The notes below the pieces were generated by a model, which saw only the letters and a program-made list of their open reading frames with translations, made no database searches and was not told the origin of the DNA. A stretch of DNA of 58,721 bases from a bacterium. Its GTDB lineage: Bacteria; Babelota; Babeliae; Babelales; Vermiphilaceae. The stretch lies in NCBI GenBank assembly GCA_021833825.1, contig JAKBEL010000012.1, positions 1-58,721 on the forward strand, read 5' to 3'. Each line of letters begins with the position of its first letter. Within the stretch, counting starts at the first letter, position 1. The position numbers and the translations under genes were made by a program. Positions 43,719 through 53,701 of the stretch are shown one piece after another.

Positions 43719-44327
43719 CTATGTAAGGGAATAATCTTTTAATCTGAGTGCATCAAGTTGTTCTGCACAGATCGAATAGTAATGATAACAGGATGCGAGC
43801 GTTGTCAAAATAGTTATTGCTAGTAATACTATTTGGCCATAATAGAATGTGCTTGCGTGCGCGCCAGCGTATGTTATTGGTCGAGCGATTAACCAAGTAA
43901 TTAAGATCATCTGCAAAGCTGTTTTAACTTTGCCTATATAATCAACCTTAATACTAAAATTGTTCTCTAGCGCTATTTGACGTAGGCCCATCACAAAAAT
44001 ATCTCGCCCTATGAAGATAATAACCCAAAAAAAATAGATTTTATGTACTGCCAAAAGCCCAATAAAGGTTGAATAGGTTAAGAATTTGTCGGCAATATGA
44101 TCAAGTGCTCCGCCTAATTGAGAGGTCATCTGGTATTTGCGGGCCAAGTACCCATCAAGAAAATCGGTAAAGCTAAAGGTCAGAAAAAGAAGGGCCAACA
44201 TAATGTTAATGATCATATGGTCATATGGCAATAGATAGACCAATAACATCGGCATAATGAGTGGAGAGATGATCAATCTGATCAGAGTAATTTTTGTGGG
44301 CAGATTTATAGTATGGTTTAGTTTCAT
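43719..44327 (-). CDS. pgsA: CDP-diacylglycerol--glycerol-3-phosphate 3-phosphatidyltransferase
   Basis: 202 residues, membrane protein. The CDP-alcohol phosphatidyltransferase signature is exact: D58-G59, A62-R63, G72, D76 and D80 (spacing DGx2ARx8Gx3Dx3D). It makes phosphatidylglycerol phosphate, the anionic lipid precursor. The length and N-terminal NLPTKITLIR fit PgsA; a related alcohol transferase is possible. It probably shares a transcript with rodA. Confidence 0.93.
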   Translation of the reverse strand: MKLNHTINLPTKITLIRLIISPLIMPMLLVYLLPYDHMIINIMLALLFLTFSFTDFLDGYLARKYQMTSQLGGALDHIADKFLTYSTFIGLLAVHKIYFFWVIIFIGRDIFVMGLRQIALENNFSIKVDYIGKVKTALQMILITWLIARPITYAGAHASTFYYGQIVLLAITILTTLASCYHYYSICAEQLDALRLKDYSLT

Positions 44328-44532
44328 AATAGATATCAGTGTATAAGGTTAAGGGTTTTTTGCAAGGAGTGCAGAAGAGATGGAGTTCAGAGTACTATCT
44401 CTTATCAAGTGAATAAAAATTCAAATAGAAAACATATTTATGCAAAAGGGTATTCCTGTTGAGCTTTTTTGTATAATGGGCTAATATAGAAAATATACAG
44501 GTAAAAATCTTTTTTTATAGGTGGTTTTAGTT

Positions 44533-45570
44533 ATGCAAGCTTTCAGATTAGTTTTGGCTATTAGTCTTTTTTTGTCAGGTTGGCCTCAGCTTGTGGCCAG
44601 TGATTTGTTTAATGATTTGGGAAGCCAATTGCCAGGTGTTATAGCTGTTGAGGTTCATTTCCCAAGTAGAACATCTATAGATGACCATAAAGCAAAGATA
44701 GCATCGGGTCTAAACCAGGATTATTATCTACAGAATGGTATTAGGCTTACAGTGGGTATTGGTCTTTTAGCGGTCTGTTATGCTTTATACAACAATTATT
44801 ATATAGCACAGGTTGATGGGCAAGCAAAAGAGCAAATTGTGGCATCTGCGACTAGCGCGATAGCTGAAAAACAGAATCTTTATAGATTTGTTGTAAAACA
44901 GAATACATTATTAAAAAAATGTCTTCCTAATGAACCATGGCCCGATATACAGGCTTTACAGACTCAGCCAGAAAAGAGTGTTGGATGGATAGCCAGTATT
45001 GCTTCGGGGACTTTAACTACAGCTAAATGGCTTGGAGCACTTGCGGCACAGGGTTTTACGTTTCAATTTTTAAATAAAAAGGGAGCGCAGATATTTCATG
45101 ATAATTCAGTTGAGTGGTTTTATAGACAAAAAACATCATTAGTAGAAGTTTATGATGAGATCTCAGCAATGAAAGAGTTTATGCATGTTGATGCGCTTAA
45201 AGCAAAAAGTTTTTATATAACGCAATATCAGGCTGATCAATATATCAGTTCGTTGATTCGTCTTTATAATGCAATGATTCTTGAACTGGAACCGATTGTT
45301 GGATATATTAATCACAAATCTCAAGAGCTTGAATTGCATGAGCATCATCTTTATTGCGATGCAACTCTTGGAGAATATCTTTTTAAACGTGCATATGATC
45401 TTGCACAGGAGATTCATGATATCAAATCTGCATATTCTCATTGTACCGACAATGAGGAGCGCGTTGCAGCAATAATTAAAATATTTGATTATATCGAGTT
45501 ATTCTCTTTAGAATTCAAGAGTGCTCTTGGTGGATTTAAACGATTTGAAAGAGAGATGAACAATCTATAG
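44533..45570 (+). CDS. exported protein with one membrane span, unknown function
   Basis: 345 residues from ATG 44533, chosen because AGGTGG lies 8 bases upstream and the codon opens a signal peptide (MQAFRLVLAISLFLSGWP region). A second hydrophobic helix (about 71-88, VGIGLLAVCYALYNNYYIA) is followed by long amphipathic helices to the end. No catalytic motif. Its stop overlaps the possible GTG start of mutS by one base, so the two are probably cotranscribed; that pairing of an ORFan with mutS is unusual. Confidence 0.65.
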   Translation: MQAFRLVLAISLFLSGWPQLVASDLFNDLGSQLPGVIAVEVHFPSRTSIDDHKAKIASGLNQDYYLQNGIRLTVGIGLLAVCYALYNNYYIAQVDGQAKEQIVASATSAIAEKQNLYRFVVKQNTLLKKCLPNEPWPDIQALQTQPEKSVGWIASIASGTLTTAKWLGALAAQGFTFQFLNKKGAQIFHDNSVEWFYRQKTSLVEVYDEISAMKEFMHVDALKAKSFYITQYQADQYISSLIRLYNAMILELEPIVGYINHKSQELELHEHHLYCDATLGEYLFKRAYDLAQEIHDIKSAYSHCTDNEERVAAIIKIFDYIELFSLEFKSALGGFKRFEREMNNL

Positions 45571-48212
45571 TGATGAACAGCATGGTACAGACAGAACATT
45601 TGACCCCTTTGATGCAGCAATATGTGGTGATTAAAAAGCAGTATGCTGATCATCTAGTGCTATTTCAAGTTGGTGATTTTTACGAACTATTTTTTGAGGA
45701 TGCAAAAAATGCATCCTCTTTTTTAGGTATCGCTCTGACAAAGCGAGGCCATGTTAATGGTGATCCTATTCCATTATGTGGTGTTCCGGTTCATGCATTG
45801 CAACATTATCTGATCAAATTAGTCCGTGGTGGTTTTAAGGTTGCAATATGTGAGCAGTTAGAAGAGCCAGTTCCAGGCCGAGTGGTTGAACGTGGAGTGA
45901 CACAAGTTTTAACACCAGGAACATTGACCGATACACAGCTGCTTGATGAAAAAGCTGCCTCATATTTATGTTCATTTTTCCCCATGAACAACAGCTGGGG
46001 GCTTCTTTTTAGTGAACTTATGACAGCTCAAATCTTTGGAACAGTGGTTCCTGCAGGAGAGCATAAAAGATTGGAAGCGGAAATAACACGTTTTATGCCC
46101 GATGAGATTCTGTTGCCACATAATCAAGAGGGCAAAGAGTTTGTCTCTTATTTTAAAAAGCTTGGATATTTTACTTCGCTTGAGCATGTTGATCAAGAGA
46201 GTATTGAGCAAAAAAAAGAGTTTGATGGTTGGGTGCATAAACAGTTTCATGAAAAGACTGAACATATGTTGGTTCAGAAATATGCGCTTAAATCAGCGCT
46301 TCATTCTTTTTATAGTTATATCAGAAAAAATAATAGAATTGCTGTTGATCAGTTTCGTACTATCTCATGGTATGATGCAGATGATTTTTTAGTTCTTGAT
46401 GCAGCAACTCAGCGCAATTTAGAGCTTGTGCGCAATAAGCATGATGGAACAAAAAAGGGCACGCTTTTTGATGTGCTTGATAGAGCAGTGACCCCTATGG
46501 GGTCACGCATGATTCAAAAGTGGATCACTCGTCCACTCATTAAGCAGGAGCAGATTGAAAAACGTCAGCAGATTATCGAATTATTTGTCAAACAAGTATC
46601 ATTAGCGCAACAACTTGAAAGATGTTTAAAACAGTTGGGCGATCTTGAACGGATTGTAGGGCGCATTGCATTAAAGCGGGCGCAGTTGAATGATTATCTT
46701 GCATTAAAATATGCACTCCATGTTGTTCCTCAAATTGTGCAATTGTTACAACAATATGATGATCAATTTTTACAGACAATACTATCTTATGTGATCGATT
46801 TTGCATCACTATATCAATTGCTTGATGCATCATTATATGAGGATGGTCAAAAGCAGTGGATAATTAAGCACGGTTTTGACCAAGAGCTTGATCAATTGCG
46901 AGAGCTTATTGAAAATAGTAATGAGAAGCTGTGTGCGCTAGAATTAGAGGAGCAACAGAGAACAAACATTACTTCACTAAAAATTAGATTTAATAATGTA
47001 CATGGTTATTATATAGAAGTGACAAAACCGAATATGCATCTGGTGCCTGACTATTATGTTCACCAACAGACGCTTGTCAATCGCACCCGTTTTACTACAT
47101 CAAAATTACAAGAGCTTCAGGTTCAGATCAATGAGGCGCAAGAAAAGATCTCATCGGTGGAAGGTGCTATTTTTGATCGTGTCAAAAGAGAGGTTGAATT
47201 GCAGGTGAATCCATTGCGTAAATTGTCTCATGCTTTGGCACATCTGGATGCGCTTTTTGGACTTGCCACTATAGCACGAGATTATGATTGGAAAAGGCCG
47301 ACATTTAATGAACATCGAACCATTTCAATCATAGGTGGTCGCCATCCAGTCATCGAATTGACTTCAACAGCACCATTTATTCCTAATGAGACGTTGCTTG
47401 ATGATGCGCAGTCATTGTGGATCATTACTGGACCTAATATGGGTGGTAAATCAACCTATTTACGCCAAGTTGCACTCAATTGCATTCTTTCGCAGATTGG
47501 TTCTTTTGTGCCAGCTGATAAGGCCGATATTGCTATTCTTGATCGTATATTTACTCGCATTGGTTCAGGAGATCATCTATTGGAGGGCAAAAGTACCTTT
47601 TTAGTTGAAATGGAAGAGACTGCAACTATATGCACTCAAGCAACTTCACGTAGTTTGGTTATTTTAGATGAAGTAGGTCGGGGAACCAGTACGTTTGATG
47701 GCCTTGCTATAGCTCAATCGGTGATTGAATATATCTATAAAAGAGTTGGGGCTCGTTGCCTATTTGCAACTCATTATCATGAACTGACCAAACTAGAAGG
47801 GCAGTTTCCTGGTATTATAAGTTATCATGCGGCAAGCAAAAAAACTGCTCATGGCATCACATTCTTGTATAAGATCAATAAAGGGGTAGCCGATGGAAGT
47901 TTTGGAGTTCAGGTTGCAAAGCTGGCGCAGCTGCCTCAGGAGATTATTAATCGAGCTCAAGAGTTATTGAAAGTGCTCAGTGTTCATGAACAACAACTGA
48001 TGCAACAGATAGGAGGGGCTTCACAATTGGCTTTATCAGATACATCAGATGATCATAACGTTGATTTGCAAGAGGCGTTCAATGAGTTATATCAAAAGTA
48101 TAAGGGGCAAGAGGCCTTTATTGCAGCTATTAAAGATGTTGATTTTGATGATCTATCACCTAAAAAGGCATTTGATATCCTATGGGGGCTTAAACAACAA
48201 TCTCTAGAATAA
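45570..48212 (+). CDS. mutS: DNA mismatch repair protein MutS
   Basis: 880 residues, the full MutS1 length. Recognises mismatches and small loops and recruits MutL. The mismatch-reading motif FYE is in GDFYEL (35-40). The ATPase has Walker A GPNMGGKST (from 621), then LDEVGRGTSTFDG (Walker B and Q-loop partner) and ATHYHEL. The C terminus carries the expected helix-turn-helix. The GTG at 45570 and the ATG at 45573 are both possible starts. No mutL in the window. Contrast with the MutS-like membrane ATPase at 26134. Confidence 0.97.
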   Translation: MMNSMVQTEHLTPLMQQYVVIKKQYADHLVLFQVGDFYELFFEDAKNASSFLGIALTKRGHVNGDPIPLCGVPVHALQHYLIKLVRGGFKVAICEQLEEPVPGRVVERGVTQVLTPGTLTDTQLLDEKAASYLCSFFPMNNSWGLLFSELMTAQIFGTVVPAGEHKRLEAEITRFMPDEILLPHNQEGKEFVSYFKKLGYFTSLEHVDQESIEQKKEFDGWVHKQFHEKTEHMLVQKYALKSALHSFYSYIRKNNRIAVDQFRTISWYDADDFLVLDAATQRNLELVRNKHDGTKKGTLFDVLDRAVTPMGSRMIQKWITRPLIKQEQIEKRQQIIELFVKQVSLAQQLERCLKQLGDLERIVGRIALKRAQLNDYLALKYALHVVPQIVQLLQQYDDQFLQTILSYVIDFASLYQLLDASLYEDGQKQWIIKHGFDQELDQLRELIENSNEKLCALELEEQQRTNITSLKIRFNNVHGYYIEVTKPNMHLVPDYYVHQQTLVNRTRFTTSKLQELQVQINEAQEKISSVEGAIFDRVKREVELQVNPLRKLSHALAHLDALFGLATIARDYDWKRPTFNEHRTISIIGGRHPVIELTSTAPFIPNETLLDDAQSLWIITGPNMGGKSTYLRQVALNCILSQIGSFVPADKADIAILDRIFTRIGSGDHLLEGKSTFLVEMEETATICTQATSRSLVILDEVGRGTSTFDGLAIAQSVIEYIYKRVGARCLFATHYHELTKLEGQFPGIISYHAASKKTAHGITFLYKINKGVADGSFGVQVAKLAQLPQEIINRAQELLKVLSVHEQQLMQQIGGASQLALSDTSDDHNVDLQEAFNELYQKYKGQEAFIAAIKDVDFDDLSPKKAFDILWGLKQQSLE

Positions 48213-48366
48213 GGTTTTCTATCTGAATTGTTTGGGCAGGAGTGCCCTGTCCAGAGCGATTTAATTGATTTTGTATTGGACCAATCCTAAAAATCTGTTA
48301 CACTAATTGATATACCTAAAATTCCCATATGTATATGAAAATAAAAACCATTTATAGGAAGTATTC

Positions 48367-48696
48367 ATGGAATCGATTCAACTGCCAAATAAATATGCGA
48401 TATTCCAGACTGGTGGCAAACAGTACCAGGCTATTGAAGGTAAAACAATAGCAATAGAGAAGATAGAGGGTAACCAAGGCGATACCATTGAATTTGCTGA
48501 AGTTTTGTTACTTAAAGATGGTGACAAAGCAGTAGAATTTGGCCGCCCATACCTTTCTCACCCAATTAAGGCTTCGATTGTTAAGCAATCAAAAGGTGAA
48601 AAGCTGATAGCTTTCAAGTTCAAACGTCGTAAAAAAGTACGTCGTAAGATTGGCCACCGTCAGCCTATAACAGTTATACGTATTGAATCGATCTAA
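48367..48696 (+). CDS. rplU: 50S ribosomal protein L21
   Basis: 109 residues. L21 signatures: YAIFQTGGKQYQA near the start, the acidic middle, and the basic FKRRKKVRRKIGHRQPIT motif near the end. The start is preceded by AGGA. L21 is almost always followed by rpmA (L27); here a terminator and an opposing gene follow, so rpmA must be elsewhere. Confidence 0.97.
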   Translation: MESIQLPNKYAIFQTGGKQYQAIEGKTIAIEKIEGNQGDTIEFAEVLLLKDGDKAVEFGRPYLSHPIKASIVKQSKGEKLIAFKFKRRKKVRRKIGHRQPITVIRIESI

Positions 48697-48724
48697 AAGA
48701 TTTGTTCAAGTGAACTGCAAAAAG

Positions 48725-48762
48725 TAATAAAAAACCCGCTTGAAACAGCGGGTTTTTTATTA
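48725..48762. terminator. bidirectional terminator after rplU
   Basis: Perfect stem of 16 bp from TAATAAAAAACCCGCT (48725-48740) to AGCGGGTTTTTTATTA (48747-48762), loop of six. It serves rplU and the convergent small gene, whose stop codon at 48760 lies in its arm. Confidence 0.92.
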
Positions 48763-49086
48763 CTTAGATAGAAAATCTGTGATTCTTTCATGTGTGACTA
48801 TTATATCTACATAATTTCTTCTTATTTTTTCCATTATATACATAAGGTTTGCCTGAGCTAAGTAACATGTTTCTTTTTCATTCTTCAATGTCATTCGTGC
48901 GAACACATCATCAGTAACTTTTTTTGAATATATATCACGTTGATGGCAATATTTTAGCACTTTTAATAAAGCAGTAATCTCTAGGTGTATACCCTGTTTT
49001 TCCATTAAAGATTCCTCGGGAAATCCACAATGTAATCCGCTGGTAACTATGCATGACAAGAGTAGTACTTTTGAAAATAAATTCAT
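48760..49086 (-). CDS. small secreted protein, unknown function
   Basis: 108 residues with a signal peptide (MNLFSKVLLLSCIVTSGLHC region). The cleavage zone ends GLHCGF, a near-lipobox lacking the usual -3 residue, so either plain secretion or lipidation is possible. The mature part is helical with three further cysteines. It ends inside the shared terminator. No family recognised. It is followed on its 5' side by ktrA on the same strand, 83 bp away. Confidence 0.55.
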   Translation of the reverse strand: MNLFSKVLLLSCIVTSGLHCGFPEESLMEKQGIHLEITALLKVLKYCHQRDIYSKKVTDDVFARMTLKNEKETCYLAQANLMYIMEKIRRNYVDIIVTHERITDFLSK

Positions 49087-49168
49087 GAGAATCCTAACAA
49101 TAAAGAATTAACTATTTACATATAAAAGTATAGTTAATAGTCAAAAAAAGTAAACAGGATTAAGCTTT

Positions 49169-49810
49169 TTACAATTTAGCCAACTTCTCAAGGGCCTCAT
49201 TGGATCCAGAGACAATCAACTTGTCATCGGCTGCAATTACATAGTCGCTCGCGATTGGCTCAATCTCATTATTCCGTTTAATACCCAAGCAACGAACATT
49301 CCATTTTTGATAGAACTTAGTATCGGATAATGTTTTGCCCACAAGGTCTTTGGGAGCTTTAATCTGACTTATGGAGAAATTTTTAGTCAATCTAATGAGT
49401 TCCATGAATGGCATACTTAGCTTATCTGCTAACCTGATGCCGATCTCTTTTTCAGGCAAAATGATCTGATCGGCTCCAATAAGTTCCAAAATCTCTTTGT
49501 GAATCTCATTAATGGCACGAGCGATCACCTTGTTTATTTTGAGCTTCTTTTTAAGCAGTGCGGTGATCAATACTGATTGAGCAAAATTTTCCCCCATTGC
49601 AACAATGACCGCTTCCATCTCATCAATGCCGATAGAACGCATAGAGGCCTCATCGGTTACCCGCATGCAGATGGCTTGGGTAACACGATCACGAATTGAT
49701 GCAACAATGCTCTCATTGCTGTCGATAGCCATAACCTCCATACCATTTTCAGCCAAGGTGACAGCCACTTGATAGCCTAACCGGCCAAGACCAATAACAC
49801 AAAACTTCAT
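49169..49810 (-). CDS. potassium uptake regulatory subunit KtrA/TrkA-type (RCK)
   Basis: 213 residues, one RCK unit. The N-terminal nucleotide-binding fold has GLGRLGYQVA (7-16) and acidic D29 (IDSNES); a C-terminal RCK_C domain (about 135-213) follows. Such cytoplasmic rings gate the KtrB/TrkH pore in response to ATP, ADP or NAD(H). The single-unit length fits KtrA/KtrC, not the doubled TrkA of E. coli. It starts 20 bp after the pore gene stop. Confidence 0.9.
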   Translation of the reverse strand: MKFCVIGLGRLGYQVAVTLAENGMEVMAIDSNESIVASIRDRVTQAICMRVTDEASMRSIGIDEMEAVIVAMGENFAQSVLITALLKKKLKINKVIARAINEIHKEILELIGADQIILPEKEIGIRLADKLSMPFMELIRLTKNFSISQIKAPKDLVGKTLSDTKFYQKWNVRCLGIKRNNEIEPIASDYVIAADDKLIVSGSNEALEKLAKL

Positions 49811-49830
49811 ATAGTTGTATCCTTGTATGT

Positions 49831-51195
49831 TTAACCGAGCATAACGCGCTCTTCAGGATAGGTAAATCCTGCAGACTCTGTTATGTTTTTTAACGCTAAT
49901 TGTCGTAATGCTAATAATAATGTTAATGAACCGACTCTTCCGATAATCATGCTCAATATAATAAAAATTTTTCCTATAGTGGTTAAACTTTTGGTCAGTC
50001 CGGTTGAAATGCCAACATTTGAAAATGCTGATACAGCTTCAAAAAGGATGGCAAAGAAGCCCCAGCCAGTTTCGGTAATGAGTAAAAAGAGTGTTGTTAA
50101 AAATATCCATCCAGCGCTTAGAGCAATAATTGATATAGCTTTATAGACCTGATCGGTGGCGATCTGCCTGCCCCTAATTTCAACTGATGTGCGATCGCTT
50201 ATTGCAGCTTTAATAGTTGCTAAAAAGACTGTTACTGTAGTGACCTTAATACCACTTCCAGTCGATACCGGTGATGCTCCAATAAACATAATGAATAGTG
50301 TTATAAATAATGTTGGCAGCGCAAGAAGGCTTACTGGTACCGTTGTAAAACCACCACTTCTAAAAGAGACTGCTTGAAAAATTGCATTTATAATGCTCTG
50401 AAAATAGCCCATGTGAGCGTAGGTATTGTCATGTTCTAGTATCCAGAACATAAGTGAAGCAGTGCTTATAATGCCGAATGTGCCATAAAGAACAATTTTA
50501 GTATGCAGAGAAAATTTATATCTCTTTTTATAATAGAATGATCTGATGTAATAGAGTATTTCTCGCCATGTTACAAAGCCTAGACCTCCAATAATCATAA
50601 GTAATGCGGTAATAAAGAGTACTGTATAACTATTTCTAAATAGATCAAGGCTGTCAGGAAAGAGCGAAACGCCCACATTACAAAATGATGATATTGCATG
50701 GAAAATAGAGAAAAAAAGAGCGTTCTCAGGGCATAATGATCGAATAACGGGATAGACTGCAAGGGCGCCTAATGTCTCAATCAATATTGTCCAGAGCATA
50801 ATAAAGATAATTAAAGTGCGCACATTTTTCCATGATTCAAGTTCAAGAAGCTGTCCAACCATGACCTGGTGAGCAAATCCAAAATCGATAAAGAATGATA
50901 ATAAAAAAATCGTTAAAGTAATAAGCCCGATTCCACCAATCTGCATTAATATCAAAAGAACAATGTGTCCAAATGTGGTAAAGTCTTGGAGTTCAACAGT
51001 GTATGATCCGGTAACGCAAGCGGACGATGCTGCAGTAAATAGAAGATCGATAAAGGCGATTGGCTTTGTTCGAGCAATAGGTAGAGCAAGAGCAATAGTG
51101 CCAAGAATAATAGTAAAAAATACTGAATATAGAATAATTCTACCAGGTGAAAAATGTGACAACTGTTTTGTTGTTAAGGAAGACATAAGATGCAC
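49831..51195 (-). CDS. potassium uptake pore protein KtrB/TrkH-type
   Basis: 454 residues with four M1-P-M2 repeats. Selectivity segments of the form SACVTGSYT (first), CNVGVSLFPDS, RSGGFTTVPV and SNVGISTG line the pore. The length fits KtrB or a short TrkH. With the adjacent RCK subunit it forms a Ktr-type K+ uptake system. An internal ATG three codons on is an alternative start. It starts next to the end of the DedA-like gene. Confidence 0.92.
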   Translation of the reverse strand: MHLMSSLTTKQLSHFSPGRIILYSVFFTIILGTIALALPIARTKPIAFIDLLFTAASSACVTGSYTVELQDFTTFGHIVLLILMQIGGIGLITLTIFLLSFFIDFGFAHQVMVGQLLELESWKNVRTLIIFIMLWTILIETLGALAVYPVIRSLCPENALFFSIFHAISSFCNVGVSLFPDSLDLFRNSYTVLFITALLMIIGGLGFVTWREILYYIRSFYYKKRYKFSLHTKIVLYGTFGIISTASLMFWILEHDNTYAHMGYFQSIINAIFQAVSFRSGGFTTVPVSLLALPTLFITLFIMFIGASPVSTGSGIKVTTVTVFLATIKAAISDRTSVEIRGRQIATDQVYKAISIIALSAGWIFLTTLFLLITETGWGFFAILFEAVSAFSNVGISTGLTKSLTTIGKIFIILSMIIGRVGSLTLLLALRQLALKNITESAGFTYPEERVMLG

Positions 51196-51798
51196 CTATA
51201 TATGAATCTGTTTTTTACAAAGCCAGATGGCACTGGCAATGAGTACTATAATTAATAGTACAAGGAGGTTAAAGAATCGGTCAATATATTCTTTAATTTG
51301 TTTGCCCCAAATGGTAATGGTGACTGCATATATTAAAAAGCGTGCACCGCGAGCAATAATGGAGCAGATGACAAAGGGTATAAAAGCTAAATTACAAAAG
51401 CCAGCAGTAAATGTTGCTGCTTTATAAGGGACTGGGGTAAATCCCGCAATAAATATCGCGAGATATTCATGCTCTTTATAGAGTTCACATAGATAATAAA
51501 AATCGTCCGGTTTAATGATCAGATTAATCCATGCATTATGAATGATTGCCTGACCCGCTGATTGCCAGATGGTCGCACCGATGATATATCCGGTAATACC
51601 ACCTAAAACTGATCCTACAGTTGCTATAAAGGCATACCAAAATGCTTTTCTTGGTCTTTCAATACAATAGATAATGAGCATAGGATCGGTCGGTATAATA
51701 AATACTAATGCTTCCAGATAAAATAAAAAACAGAGCATCGCATCAGCATGTTTTGTATCAACATATGACTCCATCCACTTATATACTCTTCTGAACAT
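51196..51798 (-). CDS. DedA/VTT-superfamily membrane protein (YqaA-like)
   Basis: 200 residues with about five transmembrane segments. The motif region GFTPVPYKAATFTAG and GARFLIYAVTI match the short YqaA branch of the VTT/DedA superfamily, implicated in lipid scrambling or membrane homeostasis. The substrate is unknown. It follows glyS by 9 bp and touches the Ktr genes, one probable transcript of four. Confidence 0.8.
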   Translation of the reverse strand: MFRRVYKWMESYVDTKHADAMLCFLFYLEALVFIIPTDPMLIIYCIERPRKAFWYAFIATVGSVLGGITGYIIGATIWQSAGQAIIHNAWINLIIKPDDFYYLCELYKEHEYLAIFIAGFTPVPYKAATFTAGFCNLAFIPFVICSIIARGARFLIYAVTITIWGKQIKEYIDRFFNLLVLLIIVLIASAIWLCKKQIHI

Positions 51799-51807
51799 AT
51801 GTGCCTA

Positions 51808-53136
51808 CTAATTGGTATTAGGTTGCAAAGCTTTCTGTAAAAAAGGAATAATCTGATCAATTGCTATACGATGCTGTCTTGTTGTGTCACGCTCACGGAC
51901 AGTGACTGTCTGTGTCGCTTCACTCTCAAAATCATAGGTAAAACAGAATGGTGTTCCTATCTCATCTTGTCTGCGATATCTTTTACCGATAGATCCTGAA
52001 AGATCAAACTGTACATGAGGTATTACTGCCCGCACATTTTGATAGATCTTGTGCATAGGCTCTTCAAGCTGTTTTGAAAGCGGAAAGAACCCAGCTTTAA
52101 TTGGTGCCACATGTGGAGCAAATGCAAAATAGTTTCTCGTTTCGCCTTCAACAGTATCTTCGCGATAACTATCAAATAGTAGAGTCAGGAGCAGACGATC
52201 AGAGCCGACAGAGCATTCTACAACATCTGGAACATAAGATGTTTTAGTACTCTCGTCAAATACGCTCAAATCTTTTCCTGAATGTTTGCTATGTTGTGTT
52301 AAATCGAAATTTTTACGATGAGCGATTCCTTCAAGCTCTTTCCAGCCAAATGGGAAGTTGTATTCCACATCATCGGTGCCACTTGAATAGTGAGAGAGTT
52401 CATCTTTTTCATGACTGCGTAAACGTAATTTATCTTGACTAATGCCAAGGCTATAATAAAACTCAAGCCGTTTTTTGCGCCAGAATTCAAACATCTCTTT
52501 GGCATCTTGGGGTTTGCAGAACCATTCTATCTCCATCTGTTCAAATTCACGCATTCTAAATAAAAATTGCCGTGGTGTGATCTCATTGCGAAATGATTTC
52601 CCAATCTGTGCAATACCAAACGGAATTTTAACACGAGCCGTTGAGAGTACATTCTTAAAATTAACAAAGATTGCTTGTGCTGTTTCTGGGCGTAAATAAC
52701 CGGTTGAGCCAGAACTTTCTGATGCTCCAATGGTTGTTTTGAGCATCATATTGAAATTGCGAACTTCTGTCCAATTCTTTTTTCCACAGTTAGAACATGC
52801 TTTATCTAAATTTATTTGATCGGCTCTGAATCTGTGTTTGCATTCCATGCAGTCAACCATAGGGTCATGAAAGTTCTCAACATGGCCTGATGCTATCCAC
52901 ATAGCCTCTGGACCAATAAGGGCACCTTCCATAAGAACGATTTCACCTTTTTCATTGTCAAGTGAGCGGATCCATGCTTGACGAAGATTATTTTTTAATA
53001 ATACTCCCAGATGACCAAAATCATAAAAGCCGTTCAGGCCGCCATATATTTCAGCTGATTGAAAGATGAAGCCCCGTCGCTTGCATAGTGCTGTTAAAAT
53101 ATCAAGCGAAACAGGATTCTTTGGTGATGTTTCCAT
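51808..53136 (-). CDS. glyS: glycyl-tRNA synthetase, alpha2 type
   Basis: 442 residues from ATG 53136, chosen because AAGGAG lies about 10 bases upstream; a longer frame begins at 53166. Class II enzyme of the eukaryote/archaea/Gram-positive style homodimer, not the alpha2-beta2 form. Zinc-like cysteines C-ME-C and C-SN-C (about 100-125), motif 2 (IGKSFRNEITPRQFLFRMRE) and a C-terminal anticodon domain are visible. Motif 1 begins near GGLNGFYDFGHLG. Confidence 0.95.
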   Translation of the reverse strand: METSPKNPVSLDILTALCKRRGFIFQSAEIYGGLNGFYDFGHLGVLLKNNLRQAWIRSLDNEKGEIVLMEGALIGPEAMWIASGHVENFHDPMVDCMECKHRFRADQINLDKACSNCGKKNWTEVRNFNMMLKTTIGASESSGSTGYLRPETAQAIFVNFKNVLSTARVKIPFGIAQIGKSFRNEITPRQFLFRMREFEQMEIEWFCKPQDAKEMFEFWRKKRLEFYYSLGISQDKLRLRSHEKDELSHYSSGTDDVEYNFPFGWKELEGIAHRKNFDLTQHSKHSGKDLSVFDESTKTSYVPDVVECSVGSDRLLLTLLFDSYREDTVEGETRNYFAFAPHVAPIKAGFFPLSKQLEEPMHKIYQNVRAVIPHVQFDLSGSIGKRYRRQDEIGTPFCFTYDFESEATQTVTVRERDTTRQHRIAIDQIIPFLQKALQPNTN

Positions 53137-53376
53137 CAAAAAGGTACTCCTTGAAACGTTGTTCAATAGTTTATTCTAGACAATGTAAGCGTAATTGATT
53201 CTTTAATACATTGCAAATTATTTGCCGTCGCTGACAGAGCATTTCTAGGTTCTGCTTGAGCTACTTGATAAGGTCGCCTGTGGCAGCATCACTTAAAGAT
53301 AATCTGTTTTATAGAAGATTAACAGACCTCTGTGTAGTAAAATTTCTTACTAACTAATGGTTGTAAATACCTGTCT

Positions 53377-53591
53377 CCCGTTCGCGCTGAGTAGGCTCAT
53401 CCCATGAGGTGTATCGAAGCGTTATTGACTATAAAATTAAATAAAATTATTGAGTTGTAAATGTAGGCCTCCAACTCAATAATTCTTTGGTTGGTATAGT
53501 GTGTAGATGCTTCGATACTATCACTGCGCAGGGCTTGTGATAACTTCCTCCGTCGCTCAAAGAGCTATGGCGTACAGGCAGCACGAACGGG
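53377..53591. repeat. nested inverted-repeat element, copy 2
   Basis: Outer arms CCCGTTCGCGCTG (53377-53389) and CAGCACGAACGGG (53579-53591), one mismatch. Inner arms GTATCGAAGC (53411-53420) and GCTTCGATAC (53509-53518) are perfect. An innermost pair AATTATTGAGTTG / CAACTCAATAATT is perfect over 13 bp (around 53444-53484). A TTCGCC-family hairpin (53548-53572) sits inside the right arm. Related to the copy at 42288. The whole 53137-53701 gap has no gene; a partial TTGCCGTCGCTGA repeat lies at 53221-53234. Confidence 0.78.
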
Positions 53592-53701
53592 AAAAGAGAA
53601 GTTTAATAAACAAGGTATGATTCCGCTTGCCTGGTGATAGTGGTGTTTATTTTAAAATAAGCTACAATAGAAGCGTAAAAGAATTTCATCAAAGGATAAG
53701 A

